Below the pieces are notes generated by a model, which saw only the letters and a list, made by a program, of their open reading frames with translations, searched no databases and was not told the origin of the DNA. The position numbers were made by a program, and so were the translations under genes. 64,000 nt of DNA from Maribacter algicola (GTDB taxonomy: Bacteria; Bacteroidota; Bacteroidia; Flavobacteriales; Flavobacteriaceae): the NCBI RefSeq assembly GCF_003933245.1, contig NZ_QUSX01000003.1, forward strand, positions 224,103-288,102, in the 5' to 3' direction. Of the stretch, positions 9,792 through 18,845 are shown piece by piece (the first letter of the stretch is position 1; each line of letters begins with the position of its first letter).

Positions 9792-11882
9792 TTAAACTTG
9801 CGCTAATTCTCGTTCCCTATACTTTTCAACGGTTTCTAAAAACAATCTTGCATTTTTCAAATAGGATGTGGCAAATTCTTTCGTAGGCTCATTTTTGTTG
9901 ATTTGCAAAACCATGTTCTCAAAACCACCCGAAACCTCGATTCTACCATCGGCAACAAACTTCTCATCAAAATCTTTGATAATACTGGCGTGGGTGTTCA
10001 CTTTGGTATTTTCTGATGTCAATAAGGCCTTGGCCGAATTGACCATTGAGGCATAGGCATAATAAATACTGGCAGCCCATTTTTCCTCCTCAAATTTCTC
10101 TTGGGCATTCTGAATTTTTTCCTCACTTTCAAAAAGTAAGGTGGCTATCAAATCAATGACTACCCCTGCGCATTCACCAACTCCGATAGCTTTTTCATAT
10201 TTTTCAGTATTTCCCCAATCAATAAAATCATCGGCAGTTAAATCATCGACACTGGATAAATGGGTCAAGAAATCGTAGAAATACATTTGTCCTTTTTCGG
10301 CATAATAATCCGGAAAGGTTTTCCCGTTACCGTTAGCATCAAAATCGTCCAATATCAATCGTAATGCTTCAGGTCCCCTCTTGCTTGGCACTTTTACAAC
10401 CTTATCCGCAAAACGGCCATTTCCGTTACCGTCGTTTCCTCCACCTAACAATACCTGTAGGGCCGGGGCCACTAATTTGTCCTTAGTGCGGACCGACATC
10501 CCCTGGAAACCTATATTGGCCATATTGTGCTGCCCACAGGCATTCATACAGCCGCTTATTTTAATAACCACATCCGGATTCTCAATATATTGTGGATATT
10601 CTGCTTTTATCACCCGTTCCAACTCTTCCGCTATTCCCGTACTACTCGCAATACCCAGGTTGCAGGTATCCGTTCCGGGACAGGCGGTAATATCCAAGGC
10701 CTTATTATAACCGGCCTCCGCAAAGCCTAATTTTTTTAGTTCCGTGTAGAAAAATGGAATGGCATCCTCCTTTACATAGGGAATCAATATGTTTTGTCTC
10801 AAGGTCAACCGGAATTCCCCCGCAGCATATTTCTGTACCAAATCCGCTAACAATCTGGCCTTGTCCGTGTAAAAATCTCCCAAAAGAACCTTAATTCCTA
10901 TTGCCACAAAACCACCTTGCTTCTGTGGTACGATGTTGGTAGACTTCCATTTTTCAAATTCCTTGATATCGTCGATATCTGCTATTGGAGCTTCGAGTTC
11001 GGAAACTTTTATCTTAGGGTATGCTAAAGCATCAATGGGATAGGTTTTAAAAGGAATTGCCTTGCATTCTTCATCAATCAGTTTTCTAAAACCATCCAAG
11101 CCCACATCTTTTAATAAGAACTTCAGCCTGGCTTTTGCCCTGCTTTTTCGTTCTCCAAAGCGGTCAAAAACACGTACCACTACTTCCATCAAAGGAATTA
11201 TTTTATCCGAGGGCAAAAACTCATATAAAACATCCGCATGCCTCGGTTGAGATCCCAATCCCCCACCAAGCATAACCTTAAAACCTTTAATACCCTCTTT
11301 GATTTTGGCTATAAAACCAAGGTCGTGCATGTAGGAAAGTCCAGTATCTTCATCCGAAGCGGAAAAGGATACCTTAAACTTTCGTCCCATTTCCTGACTC
11401 ACAGGATTTCTTAAAAAATATTGAAAAAGTGCGTGAGCATAGGGCGATACATCAAAAGGCTCGTTTATATCGATTCCTGCGGTTTCGCTGGCCGTTACAT
11501 TGCGTACCGTATTACCACAGGCTTCCCTGAGGGTAATATCATCCTTTTCCAACTCGGCCCATAACTCTGGGGTCCTGTTCAAATCCACATAATGAATTTG
11601 AATATCCTGTCTAGTAGTGATATGAAGTCTTCCCCTAGAATATTCATCCGAAACCTCACAAATACGATGCAATTGTTTAGATGTTACCTTTCCGTAAGGC
11701 AACTTTATCCTGATCATCTGAACCCCTGGTTGACGCTGTCCATAAACTCCCCTGGCCAAGCGAAGACTTCGAAATTTCTCCTCATCCAGCTTACCTCCAT
11801 GGAATTCATGAATCTTTCGTTCCAACTCTAGGATATCCTTTTCAACAATAGGATTTTCTATTTCTGTTCTAAAACTTTGCAT
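9792..11882 (-). CDS. Sulfite reductase (siroheme/4Fe-4S) with C-terminal HEPN domain
   Basis: Assimilatory sulfite (or nitrite) reductase hemoprotein of 696 residues. The core to about residue 555 has the two half-domains of the family and both halves of the siroheme-4Fe4S site: Cys401 and Cys407 in CPGTDTC, Cys445 and Cys449 in GCMNACGQ. Residues about 565-690 are extra: an all-helical segment (ATLLFESEEKIQNAQ, ASIYYAYASMVNSAKALL) that looks like a HEPN domain. Placement between cysN and the siroheme methyltransferase gene argues for sulfite, not nitrite. The lack of a flavoprotein partner implies ferredoxin as donor. The HEPN fusion is known in Bacteroidota annotations; its role is unknown. 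Confidence 0.92.
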   Translation of the reverse strand: MQSFRTEIENPIVEKDILELERKIHEFHGGKLDEEKFRSLRLARGVYGQRQPGVQMIRIKLPYGKVTSKQLHRICEVSDEYSRGRLHITTRQDIQIHYVDLNRTPELWAELEKDDITLREACGNTVRNVTASETAGIDINEPFDVSPYAHALFQYFLRNPVSQEMGRKFKVSFSASDEDTGLSYMHDLGFIAKIKEGIKGFKVMLGGGLGSQPRHADVLYEFLPSDKIIPLMEVVVRVFDRFGERKSRAKARLKFLLKDVGLDGFRKLIDEECKAIPFKTYPIDALAYPKIKVSELEAPIADIDDIKEFEKWKSTNIVPQKQGGFVAIGIKVLLGDFYTDKARLLADLVQKYAAGEFRLTLRQNILIPYVKEDAIPFFYTELKKLGFAEAGYNKALDITACPGTDTCNLGIASSTGIAEELERVIKAEYPQYIENPDVVIKISGCMNACGQHNMANIGFQGMSVRTKDKLVAPALQVLLGGGNDGNGNGRFADKVVKVPSKRGPEALRLILDDFDANGNGKTFPDYYAEKGQMYFYDFLTHLSSVDDLTADDFIDWGNTEKYEKAIGVGECAGVVIDLIATLLFESEEKIQNAQEKFEEEKWAASIYYAYASMVNSAKALLTSENTKVNTHASIIKDFDEKFVADGRIEVSGGFENMVLQINKNEPTKEFATSYLKNARLFLETVEKYRERELAQV

Positions 11883-11998
11883 TGCTATTTTTAATTTGAT
11901 CTTGTCCCGCTTCCTTTATTATAATATTAACCCTATCGGCTTTATATGTTTTAATTCAAAATTATCTTGAACCTTTAATTCATTGAAGAAATTTAGGA

Positions 11999-13246
11999 CT
12001 AACTTATAAAACCGGCCCCTACCGTATTATTTGATTGTGTATCGATTAGAATAAAGGAACCATTGGTCCTATGATTCTTGAACTTATCATAAAATATAGG
12101 TTTATTCAATCTAAAACTCACCTCGGCAATATCGTTCATATCCAACGACTGGGCTTCCGCATCCACCCCGGAATAATCCGGCGCAATCTTATGATGCACT
12201 TGATCTACCTTGGCCAATACTTTATTGACCCCATGTTGCACCACATATTTGTTCCCTGCCGTCAACGGCTTGGAATCCATCCAAGAGATGGTCGCGGTAA
12301 ATTGCTTTTCAATCGTGGGTAAGTCATTCGCTTTGACCAACATATCACCCCTGCTTAAATTAATTTCGTCTTCCAACGTAATGGTCACAGATGATCTTCT
12401 CGAAGCCGTTTTATATTTTTTATCGTATACATAAATCTCCTTGATTCTCGACCTTGTTTGGGAAGGTAGTGCGATAACCTCATCCCCTACACTCAACTCG
12501 CCACCGTAAACCTTACCTGCAAATCCCCTAAAATCATGATGCTCCTCCGTTTTTGGACGAATGACATATTGCACTGGAAAGCGCGGCGTACCTACATTGG
12601 AAACGGCTGCCAAATCCAGTCCTTCCAAATGCTCCAACAAGGTTTCCCCTTTGTACCACGGAGTATTTGCGGATTTATTCACCACATTATCCCCCTTAAG
12701 GGCACTCACCGGAACAAACGTGATTTTTTGATCGGCGTAATCCCGCTTTTCCATCAATTTTTCAAAATCAGCCTTAATTTCATTGTATCGCTCTTCCGAA
12801 AAATCGACCAGATCCATTTTATTGATGGCTACCACTACTTCCTTTATACGTAGAAGATTATTGATGAAAAAATGCCTGTTGGTCTGCTCAATGACCCCTT
12901 TGCGGGCATCGATCAATATAATGGCCGCCTGAGAGGTAGAGGCACCCGTTACCATATTTCGGGTATATTCCACATGTCCTGGGGTATCGGCGATGATATA
13001 GCTTTTCTTCGCAGTGGAAAAATAGATATGGGCTACATCTATGGTAATTCCCTGCTCCCGCTCGGCTACCAACCCATCCGTAGCCAAGGAAAAATCCAAA
13101 TAATCATATCCTTTTTGCTTACTGGTCCTTTCTATGGCTTCGAGTTTATCCGAAGTCAGGGATTTGGTATCGTAAAGTATCCTTCCAATCAAGGTACTTT
13201 TACCATCATCTACACTACCTGCCGTTGCTATTTTTAGTACTTCCAA
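11999..13246 (-). CDS. cysN: Sulfate adenylyltransferase subunit 1 (GTPase)
   Basis: The GTPase subunit of ATP sulfurylase, driving formation of adenosine 5'-phosphosulfate with CysD. The G motifs are clear: GSVDDGKST (P-loop), DTPGHVEYTRN and NKMDLVD, followed by two EF-Tu-like beta-barrel domains to residue 415. It ends without the C-terminal APS kinase (CysC) fusion found in some CysN proteins. The start codon appears to be TTG at 13246: no in-frame ATG lies nearby and the family begins at this position (ME/NVLKIATAG). It lies between cysD (82 bases upstream) and the sulfite reductase gene (116 bases downstream). Confidence 0.93.
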   Translation of the reverse strand: MEVLKIATAGSVDDGKSTLIGRILYDTKSLTSDKLEAIERTSKQKGYDYLDFSLATDGLVAEREQGITIDVAHIYFSTAKKSYIIADTPGHVEYTRNMVTGASTSQAAIILIDARKGVIEQTNRHFFINNLLRIKEVVVAINKMDLVDFSEERYNEIKADFEKLMEKRDYADQKITFVPVSALKGDNVVNKSANTPWYKGETLLEHLEGLDLAAVSNVGTPRFPVQYVIRPKTEEHHDFRGFAGKVYGGELSVGDEVIALPSQTRSRIKEIYVYDKKYKTASRRSSVTITLEDEINLSRGDMLVKANDLPTIEKQFTATISWMDSKPLTAGNKYVVQHGVNKVLAKVDQVHHKIAPDYSGVDAEAQSLDMNDIAEVSFRLNKPIFYDKFKNHRTNGSFILIDTQSNNTVGAGFIS

Positions 13247-13328
13247 TTTCGTTTTTCGTTGTTAGTTCATAGTTGTTGGTGATATTCGAAGAATACTATC
13301 AACGAAGAACCAATTACTATCAACCAGA

Positions 13329-14267
13329 TTAAAAATATCCTTGTTGTTTTCTTTTTTCCATGGCCGCTTCGGAACGCTTGTCGTCTATACGAGCACCTCG
13401 TTCTGAAATGGAAGAATCCCTAATTTCCGCTACCACCTTATCTATACTTATGGCATCAGATAGAACGGCCGCTGTACAGGACATATCCCCTACCGTTCTA
13501 AAACGAACCATTCGTTCTTCCACAACCTCATCCTCGTCCCTGAATACAATTCCATCTTCGGCAGACCATATCATACCGTCCCTAAGAAAGGTCTTACGCT
13601 TATGTGCAAAATAGATGGAAGGTATCTCTATGCCTTCATCCTTTATATAGGACCAAACATCTAGCTCCGTCCAGTTGGAAATAGGGAAAACACGTACGTT
13701 CTGACCCAACTCAATCTGACCGTTTAACATATCGAACAATTCCGGTCTTTGGTTTCTTTCGTCCCATTGTCCAAAATCGTCACGAACAGAAAATATCCTT
13801 TCCTTGGCCCTTGCTTTTTCCTCATCCCTACGGGCGCCACCAATACAAGCATCGAACTTAAACTCTTCAATGGCATCCAATAATGTGGTGGTTTGCAAAC
13901 TGTTTCTGCTAGAATATCTTCCGGATTCCTCCTTGACCTTTCCCTGATCAATGGAGTCCTGAACATTTCTAACGATAAGTTCCAATCCCAGTTCCTTCAC
14001 CAAGCGATCTCTAAATTCTATGGTCTCAGGAAAATTATGTCCCGTGTCGATATGCATCAAGGGAAAGGGAATTTTAGCGGGCCAGAAGGCCTTTTGGGCC
14101 AACCTTACCAAAGTAATCGAGTCCTTTCCTCCAGAAAACAATAAAACGGGTTTTTCAAATTGTGCCGCAACCTCCCTCAAAATATAAATGGCCTCGTTCT
14201 CTAAGGCATTGATATGGGCAGTATTCTCAATGATTTCCGTTGGCACTTCCAATTCTTTAACTTCCAT
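13329..14267 (-). CDS. cysD: Sulfate adenylyltransferase subunit 2
   Basis: The catalytic subunit of ATP sulfurylase, which activates sulfate to APS. The 312-residue N-type ATP pyrophosphatase fold shows the PP-loop LLFSGGKDSITLV near residue 47, the HIDTGHNFPET segment, GGARRDEEKARAKER, and the family C-terminus ending KRKQQGYF. Its start is 10 bases after the cysH stop, and cysN follows, giving the usual cysDN pair. Confidence 0.95.
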   Translation of the reverse strand: MEVKELEVPTEIIENTAHINALENEAIYILREVAAQFEKPVLLFSGGKDSITLVRLAQKAFWPAKIPFPLMHIDTGHNFPETIEFRDRLVKELGLELIVRNVQDSIDQGKVKEESGRYSSRNSLQTTTLLDAIEEFKFDACIGGARRDEEKARAKERIFSVRDDFGQWDERNQRPELFDMLNGQIELGQNVRVFPISNWTELDVWSYIKDEGIEIPSIYFAHKRKTFLRDGMIWSAEDGIVFRDEDEVVEERMVRFRTVGDMSCTAAVLSDAISIDKVVAEIRDSSISERGARIDDKRSEAAMEKRKQQGYF

Positions 14268-14276
14268 AGATATTTT

Positions 14277-14900
14277 TTATGTATGTAATCCGCACTCCCT
14301 ATTGGCCAAAACCTTAGTGGGATCAAAATAGTTATGTTCATTGGGAAGATCGAACTTCCTTAAATAGGTATCTAATTGGGTATCACTATAATGATAGAAA
14401 GGACTCACTTTTAGCACTCCGTCCTTGCTCAAACTTAATATATCCAAACTATCGCGCAGGGCTGTCTGACCTTTGCGCAAGTTCGTAAACCAAACATCCG
14501 GCTTAAAGTCGGACATGGCCCTGGCAAAAGGTTCCAATTTCACCTGCTTGGTAAATTCCTCATGGAGGGGATCATCAATTTGTGGAATTCCCATTATGGC
14601 ATCCCTATGGGCAGAGGTCTGTCTTGGAACATATAGTTTGATGTTCAACTGTAACCTTTCAATTAGCTCCTCCGCATGTTTGTAGGTCTTTGGGGTATTG
14701 TACCCCGTATCGCACCAAATCACAGGAATATCCTGACTTACTTGCGATACCGCATGTAAAATAGCGACTTCATAAGGCCTAAAATTGGTAGTAACCACTG
14801 GCGTATTACCATGTTTTACGGCCCAAGAGATGATTTCCTCTGGTGGTATACCCTTGAATTGGGCGTTCAATTGTTGAATTTGAGATGTTGTAAATGCCAT
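14277..14900 (-). CDS. cysH: Phosphoadenylylsulfate (PAPS) reductase
   Basis: A thioredoxin-dependent reductase producing sulfite. The 207-residue protein has VVTTNFRPYEVAIL (a modified PP-loop region), VIWCDTGYNTPKTY, and the catalytic-cysteine terminus ECGLHT. The two Cys pairs that bind the 4Fe-4S cluster in APS reductases are missing: I see no CC motif and only one C-terminal Cys. That places it with the PAPS-specific class, so an APS kinase is required but none is encoded in this window. It is second in the operon, 8 bases after the DUF2061 gene. Confidence 0.9.
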   Translation of the reverse strand: MAFTTSQIQQLNAQFKGIPPEEIISWAVKHGNTPVVTTNFRPYEVAILHAVSQVSQDIPVIWCDTGYNTPKTYKHAEELIERLQLNIKLYVPRQTSAHRDAIMGIPQIDDPLHEEFTKQVKLEPFARAMSDFKPDVWFTNLRKGQTALRDSLDILSLSKDGVLKVSPFYHYSDTQLDTYLRKFDLPNEHNYFDPTKVLANRECGLHT

Positions 14901-14907
14901 ACCTTAT

Positions 14908-15171
14908 TTATTTGCCCCATTTTATTAAGTTCCACAACCTTTCATGGAAAAAATAGAGAATCATTTTCGTGACAAAATCTATTGAGGCTATGGATGCCGC
15001 AATTGAAATCTTACCCGTAAGAATGTATGAAATAACAAGGGTGTCCAGAGTTCCTATGATTCGCCAGCTAAATGCCTTGGCAATACTACGAATGGGCTTT
15101 TCGGATTTTTTATCCTCGGCGTAGGTTGTTTTTGTGGTCTTCCTATCTAAAACAAGTTGATCTGCAATCAT
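14908..15171 (-). CDS. DUF2061 small membrane protein
   Basis: An 87-residue protein with a basic N-terminus (KKSEKPIRSIAKAFSWR) and two predicted membrane segments (IIGTLDTLVISYILTG and IAASIASIDFVTKMILYFF) separated by a short turn. The sequence R-x-IG-T-x-D-T and the terminal HERLWNLIKWG fit DUF2061. It is the first gene of the sulfate assimilation operon, 8 bases before cysH. DUF2061 genes recur beside cys genes, so a membrane role linked to sulfate uptake or reduction is plausible but not shown. Confidence 0.85.
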   Translation of the reverse strand: MIADQLVLDRKTTKTTYAEDKKSEKPIRSIAKAFSWRIIGTLDTLVISYILTGKISIAASIASIDFVTKMILYFFHERLWNLIKWGK

Positions 15172-15188
15172 CTAAATACTAAATTTTA

Positions 15189-15209
15189 TTACCCTACTTA
15201 CTTAGTAGA
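15189..15209 (-). promoter_or_regulatory. Candidate Rrf2 operator 1 of the cys operon
   Basis: On the minus strand this reads TCTACTAAGTAAGTAGGGTAA. It contains the perfect inverted repeat CTACT-N5-AGTAG and shares about 17 of 21 bases with a second copy exactly 80 bp away. It begins right where transcription would start from the promoter at 15215-15245, a typical repressor position. Confidence 0.6.
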
Positions 15210-15214
15210 GTTTT

Positions 15215-15245
15215 CAAAAATAGAATTTAAATTTTACCTGTCAAT
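15215..15245 (-). promoter_or_regulatory. Candidate promoter of the cys operon
   Basis: The minus strand carries TATTTTTG (15222-15215), a perfect Bacteroidota -7 box TAnnTTTG, preceded after 19 bases by ATTG as a -33 element. It precedes the DUF2061-cysHDN operon by about 45 bases and lies between the two candidate Rrf2 operators. Confidence 0.6.
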
Positions 15246-15268
15246 AATGAAATCCTAAAAATATTAAT

Positions 15269-15289
15269 TTACCCTATAGATTTAGTAGA
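15269..15289 (-). promoter_or_regulatory. Candidate Rrf2 operator 2 of the cys operon
   Basis: On the minus strand this reads TCTACTAAATCTATAGGGTAA, sharing TCTACTAA and TAGGGTAA with operator 1 and keeping an imperfect dyad. It lies upstream of the predicted -33 element. A pair of like sites bracketing one promoter suggests cooperative binding by the adjacent Rrf2 protein. Confidence 0.55.
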
Positions 15290-15350
15290 TTATTAACAAA
15301 AGTAGGCTAAAAATAAGATATTCTCAACATGGATTCCTTTTGGGAATATC

Positions 15351-15782
15351 CTATTTTACATCCTTGGGAGTATCGCAAAGAATATCCTGCAAGGTATTGT
15401 TTCGGTATACCGTAAGGGCACTATCCCGCACTTGGAGCATCAGTTTGTGGACGGAGCAACGCGCTTCATCCGGGCAGTCGTCGCAGCTTTCATAAAAATT
15501 AAGGCTTACACAGGGTACCATGGCTATGGGGCCTTCCAGTACCCGCATAACATCGGTCATGTAAATTTGGTCTGGATTCTTTAAAAGATAATATCCCCCA
15601 CCTTTACCTTTTTTGGAACTCAGGAAACCCGACTTGCGAAGACTTAATAAAATACTTTCCAAAAACTTCTGGGAGATGTTCTCATGCGCTGAAATTTCGG
15701 AAATCTGAACGGGCTTTCTGTCTTTTTGGTTTCCCAAATAGGCCAGTGCCTTTAGTCCGTATTTTGTTTTTTTGGAAAGCAT
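15351..15782 (-). CDS. Rrf2 family transcriptional regulator, probably of sulfur assimilation
   Basis: A winged-helix Rrf2 protein. The true start is most likely the ATG at 15782 (MLSKKTKYGLKALAYL, the standard Rrf2 N-terminus); the longer frame to 15887 adds 35 residues unlike the family. The wing segment KKGKGGGYYLLK is typical. The C-terminal half has four cysteines in CVSLNFYESCDDCPDEARC, which could bind an Fe-S cluster or sense thiols as in IscR-type members. It lies directly upstream of, and in the same direction as, the cys operon, whose promoter carries two matching dyads. By analogy with CymR it probably represses sulfate assimilation; that is an inference. Confidence 0.88.
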   Translation of the reverse strand: MLSKKTKYGLKALAYLGNQKDRKPVQISEISAHENISQKFLESILLSLRKSGFLSSKKGKGGGYYLLKNPDQIYMTDVMRVLEGPIAMVPCVSLNFYESCDDCPDEARCSVHKLMLQVRDSALTVYRNNTLQDILCDTPKDVK

Positions 15783-16008
15783 GACGCTAAGATAATTAAA
15801 ATTAAGGGTTGAGGACTTAAAATGGAACCTTGGGCAATCTAAGAAAAACTCAAATAGCGAAAAAATGAGGCGATGCAACCCCTTCATAGTGTGTATCTTT
15901 CCAATGATTAAAATTAAGTTGATAAATAATGTTAATCTTACACGTTACTTGTTCCATTACTAGTGATTATTTCTTATCTTGAAACATCCGATTCAAAACA
16001 AACTCATT

Positions 16009-16476
16009 ATGTCAAAATTCAGCTTAAAAATAAACGGAAAGACCCAAGAGGTCGATGTGGACGAAAATACACCCATGCTCTGGGTGCTTAGGGACCATCT
16101 CAAATTGGTAGGCACCAAATACGGTTGCGGTATTGCCCAATGTGGGGCCTGCACCGTTCACCTGGGAGATAATGCGGTCCGCTCCTGTCAATTACCAATT
16201 TCATCTGTAGGCGACCAAGAAATCACAACCATAGAAGGGTTGTCCGATAACGGCGACCATCCAGTACAGCAAGCTTGGTTGGAAATTGATGTTCCCCAGT
16301 GCGGATATTGTCAGGCGGGACAGATAATGAGTGCATCGGCCCTATTAAAAAGGAACCCTTCCCCTTCGGATGAAGAAATAGAAGCGGCCATGAACGGAAA
16401 TATCTGCAGATGTGGAACCTATGTGCGTATAAAGAAGGCTATAAAAACGGCCGCCTCGGCGACACAGAATGCATAA
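16009..16476 (+). CDS. Molybdenum hydroxylase small subunit, (2Fe-2S)x2 (IorA-type), copy 1
   Basis: A 155-residue electron-transfer subunit of a xanthine oxidase-family hydroxylase. The N-terminal plant-ferredoxin cluster has CGIAQCGAC with a further Cys in RSCQLP; the C-terminal helical cluster has CGYCQAGQ and CRCGTY. The start is the ATG at 16009 ([10 protein letters not shown]) after trimming ten unlikely residues. It pairs with the large subunit starting 26 bases downstream. The arrangement, without an FAD subunit, is that of isoquinoline 1-oxidoreductase (IorAB), which passes electrons to an external acceptor such as a cytochrome. The substrate is unknown. Confidence 0.92.
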   Translation: MSKFSLKINGKTQEVDVDENTPMLWVLRDHLKLVGTKYGCGIAQCGACTVHLGDNAVRSCQLPISSVGDQEITTIEGLSDNGDHPVQQAWLEIDVPQCGYCQAGQIMSASALLKRNPSPSDEEIEAAMNGNICRCGTYVRIKKAIKTAASATQNA

Positions 16477-16502
16477 CTCGAACCAGGTAAAAACTTAAAA
16501 AA

Positions 16503-18734
16503 ATGACACTTGTAAAAACAAAAATAGGTAGACGTTCCTTTATTAGGACTTCCGCACTCGCTGGAGGCGGAATGATGGTTGGTTTTAGTTGGCTGGCCTC
16601 CTGTAAAATGACACCCGAAGAAGTAAACAGTCTTCCCAAGGAATGGTTTGAAATTAATGGATTTCTAAAGATAGGGGACAATGGCATGGTGACCATTATG
16701 TCACCCAATCCGGAAATAGGCCAAAACGTAAAAACGGCCATGCCCATGATAGTAGCTGACGAATTGGATGTGGATTGGAAAAATGTAATCGTAGAACAGG
16801 CACCTTTAAATTTAGATGTTTTCCAGCGCCAATTGGCCGGTGGTAGTCAATCCATTAGGGCTGGTTGGGAAGGATTACGTATGGCGGGGGCTACGGCCAG
16901 AAAAATGTTGAAACAGGCAGCCGCCAAGGCATGGGAAGTTCCAGAAAGTGAAATTACCACCTCTAATGGCACTCTCTATCACAAAGCCAGCAACAAATCT
17001 GCAGGGTATGGGGAAATGGCATCCGCCGCTGTTGGGGTCACTTCTCCCAACGACCCACCAGAAAACATTGAAGTTCCGGAAGAAGTGGAATTAAAGGATA
17101 TTAAAGATTTTACGATAATAGGTACGGACCGATTAAATGTGGACGGACCAAAAATAGTCACCGGAAAACCACTGTTTGGAATCGATGTTCAGGAAGAAGG
17201 TATGTTAACGGCTATGATCATACATCCCCCCGCCTTTGGTCAAACCTATAAATCCATGGATGCGGAGTCCGTTAAATCTATGCCGGGAATCGTAGATGTA
17301 TTTCCAGTGGAAGTATATCCGGAAGGTGTTGAAAAACAATGGTCTGATGGTGGAGGAATCGCTGAATTGGTAGCCGTTGTTGGTGAAAGTACCTGGCAAT
17401 GTATGCAGGCCAAAAAAGCGTTGAAGGTAGAATGGGAAAGCCCGTCCGACTTGGAAAGCACGGCATCCTACGAAGAGGACCTCGAGAAACTGATAGAGGC
17501 TCCAGTTGAGGCACCTGCTAGAAGCGACGGTGATTTTAACAAGGCCATAAAAGGGGCCGCTAAAGTAATAGAACGAACCTACAGTGCTCCATTCTTGGCG
17601 CACAACACCATGGAACCCATGAACTTTTTTGCCAACGTAACTGCGGATAAGGCCGAAGTCAAAGGTCCTATACAGACTCCTGAGTTTTTGGAAAAGACCT
17701 TATCCTCGGTATTAGGATTGCCCATTGATAAAATAGATGTTGGCATGACCCGTATGGGTGGTGGATTTGGGCGTAGGCTCTACGGACACTTTGGTGTAGA
17801 GGCAGCCGTTATTTCCAAAAAGGTGCAGGCACCGATAAAATTGGTGTATACCCGTGAGGACGATATGACCCAAGGGACCTACAGACCGGCTTACAAAGTA
17901 AGGTTCAAGGCCGGGTTGGATAAGGACAACAATCTAATAGCCTGGTCCGTGAAGGGAGTTGGTACCAATGACGATTTAGTATTTGAAGATAGATTCCCTG
18001 CGGGTGCGGTAGATAATTATTTGGCCGAAAAAACAAGTCTCCAGACCAAAATTACCACCGGGGCATGGAGGGCACCTAGATCCAACTTTATGGCCGGTGC
18101 GGAGCAGTCCTTTATGGACGAGGTAGCCGAATTGGCGGGAAAAGACCCCATCGAATTCCGTTTGGAATTGTTCGACAGGGCCATAAAAGACCCCGTGGGA
18201 CCACCTGAGAAAAATGATTATGACCCGGAACGCTATGCAGGAGTATTAAAACTTGCCAAAGAGAAATCTAACTGGGGTAATACCAATGATGGAAAAGCAA
18301 GGGGAGTTTCGGCATATTACTGCCACAATTCCTATGTAGCCCAGGTATTGGATCTTACCATGGACGGTAATAAACCTATGGTAGACAAGGTTGTCTGTGC
18401 CGTTGATTGTGGAATTGTAATCAACCCAATCAGTGCCAAAAACCAGATTGAAGGGGGTATTATTGATGGTATTGGACACGCTACTTATTCTCAAATGACC
18501 TTTGAGGACGGAGTTCCCCAGCAGCAGAATTTCGACTCCTATCATTTAATCAGAAATAGTGAGGCGCCCAAACAGATAGAATCCTATTTTGTGGACAACG
18601 GTATAGACCCTACCGGACTGGGAGAACCTTCGTTGCCACCGGTCATCGGGGCATTGGCAAATGCTATGTATAAGGCTACCGGAAAACGTGTCTACAATCA
18701 ACCATTTATCCTTGAAAAAGAAATAGTGGGATAA
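16503..18734 (+). CDS. Molybdopterin-binding large subunit, IorB-type, copy 1
   Basis: The catalytic subunit of a molybdenum hydroxylase, 743 residues. The N-terminus is a Tat signal (GRRSFIR, then a hydrophobic run) ending in a lipobox-like WLASC, so it may be exported folded and lipid-anchored. Moco-binding segments include GGSQSIRAGWEGLR, TRMGGGFGRR and GAWRAPRSNF. The catalytic Glu is in PTGLGEPSLPP near the C-terminus. It follows its 2Fe-2S subunit and is closed by a strong terminator at 18789-18826. The family (IorB, aldehyde dehydrogenases of the membrane) oxidises N-heterocycles or aldehydes; the real substrate cannot be read from sequence. Confidence 0.9.
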   Translation: MTLVKTKIGRRSFIRTSALAGGGMMVGFSWLASCKMTPEEVNSLPKEWFEINGFLKIGDNGMVTIMSPNPEIGQNVKTAMPMIVADELDVDWKNVIVEQAPLNLDVFQRQLAGGSQSIRAGWEGLRMAGATARKMLKQAAAKAWEVPESEITTSNGTLYHKASNKSAGYGEMASAAVGVTSPNDPPENIEVPEEVELKDIKDFTIIGTDRLNVDGPKIVTGKPLFGIDVQEEGMLTAMIIHPPAFGQTYKSMDAESVKSMPGIVDVFPVEVYPEGVEKQWSDGGGIAELVAVVGESTWQCMQAKKALKVEWESPSDLESTASYEEDLEKLIEAPVEAPARSDGDFNKAIKGAAKVIERTYSAPFLAHNTMEPMNFFANVTADKAEVKGPIQTPEFLEKTLSSVLGLPIDKIDVGMTRMGGGFGRRLYGHFGVEAAVISKKVQAPIKLVYTREDDMTQGTYRPAYKVRFKAGLDKDNNLIAWSVKGVGTNDDLVFEDRFPAGAVDNYLAEKTSLQTKITTGAWRAPRSNFMAGAEQSFMDEVAELAGKDPIEFRLELFDRAIKDPVGPPEKNDYDPERYAGVLKLAKEKSNWGNTNDGKARGVSAYYCHNSYVAQVLDLTMDGNKPMVDKVVCAVDCGIVINPISAKNQIEGGIIDGIGHATYSQMTFEDGVPQQQNFDSYHLIRNSEAPKQIESYFVDNGIDPTGLGEPSLPPVIGALANAMYKATGKRVYNQPFILEKEIVG

Positions 18735-18788
18735 CATATTGCTTGGCCTATTGCTAGGTATTACCGTTACGACCCCACGGCCGTAATT

Positions 18789-18826
18789 TAAAAAGTGTCC
18801 ATGGAAAATCCACGGACACTTTTTTA
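18789..18826. terminator. Bidirectional terminator between iorB copy 1 and the araC gene
   Basis: An A-run and T-run flank the stem AAAAAGTGTCC/GGACACTTTTT (18790-18800 and 18814-18824) with an inner ATGG/CCAC partial pairing. It lies between two convergent genes, so it can serve both. Confidence 0.85.
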
Positions 18827-18845
18827 TTATCAGTAAAGTGAACAA

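Noticed and set aside
9792..11882. The HEPN domain as part of a toxin-antitoxin or defence system
   Set aside because: It is fused in frame to a complete sulfite reductase inside a cys operon and has no MNT partner.
15783..15887. An N-terminal extension of the Rrf2 protein
   Set aside because: The 35 residues before MLSKKTKYGLKAL do not look like Rrf2 and the family starts at this Met.
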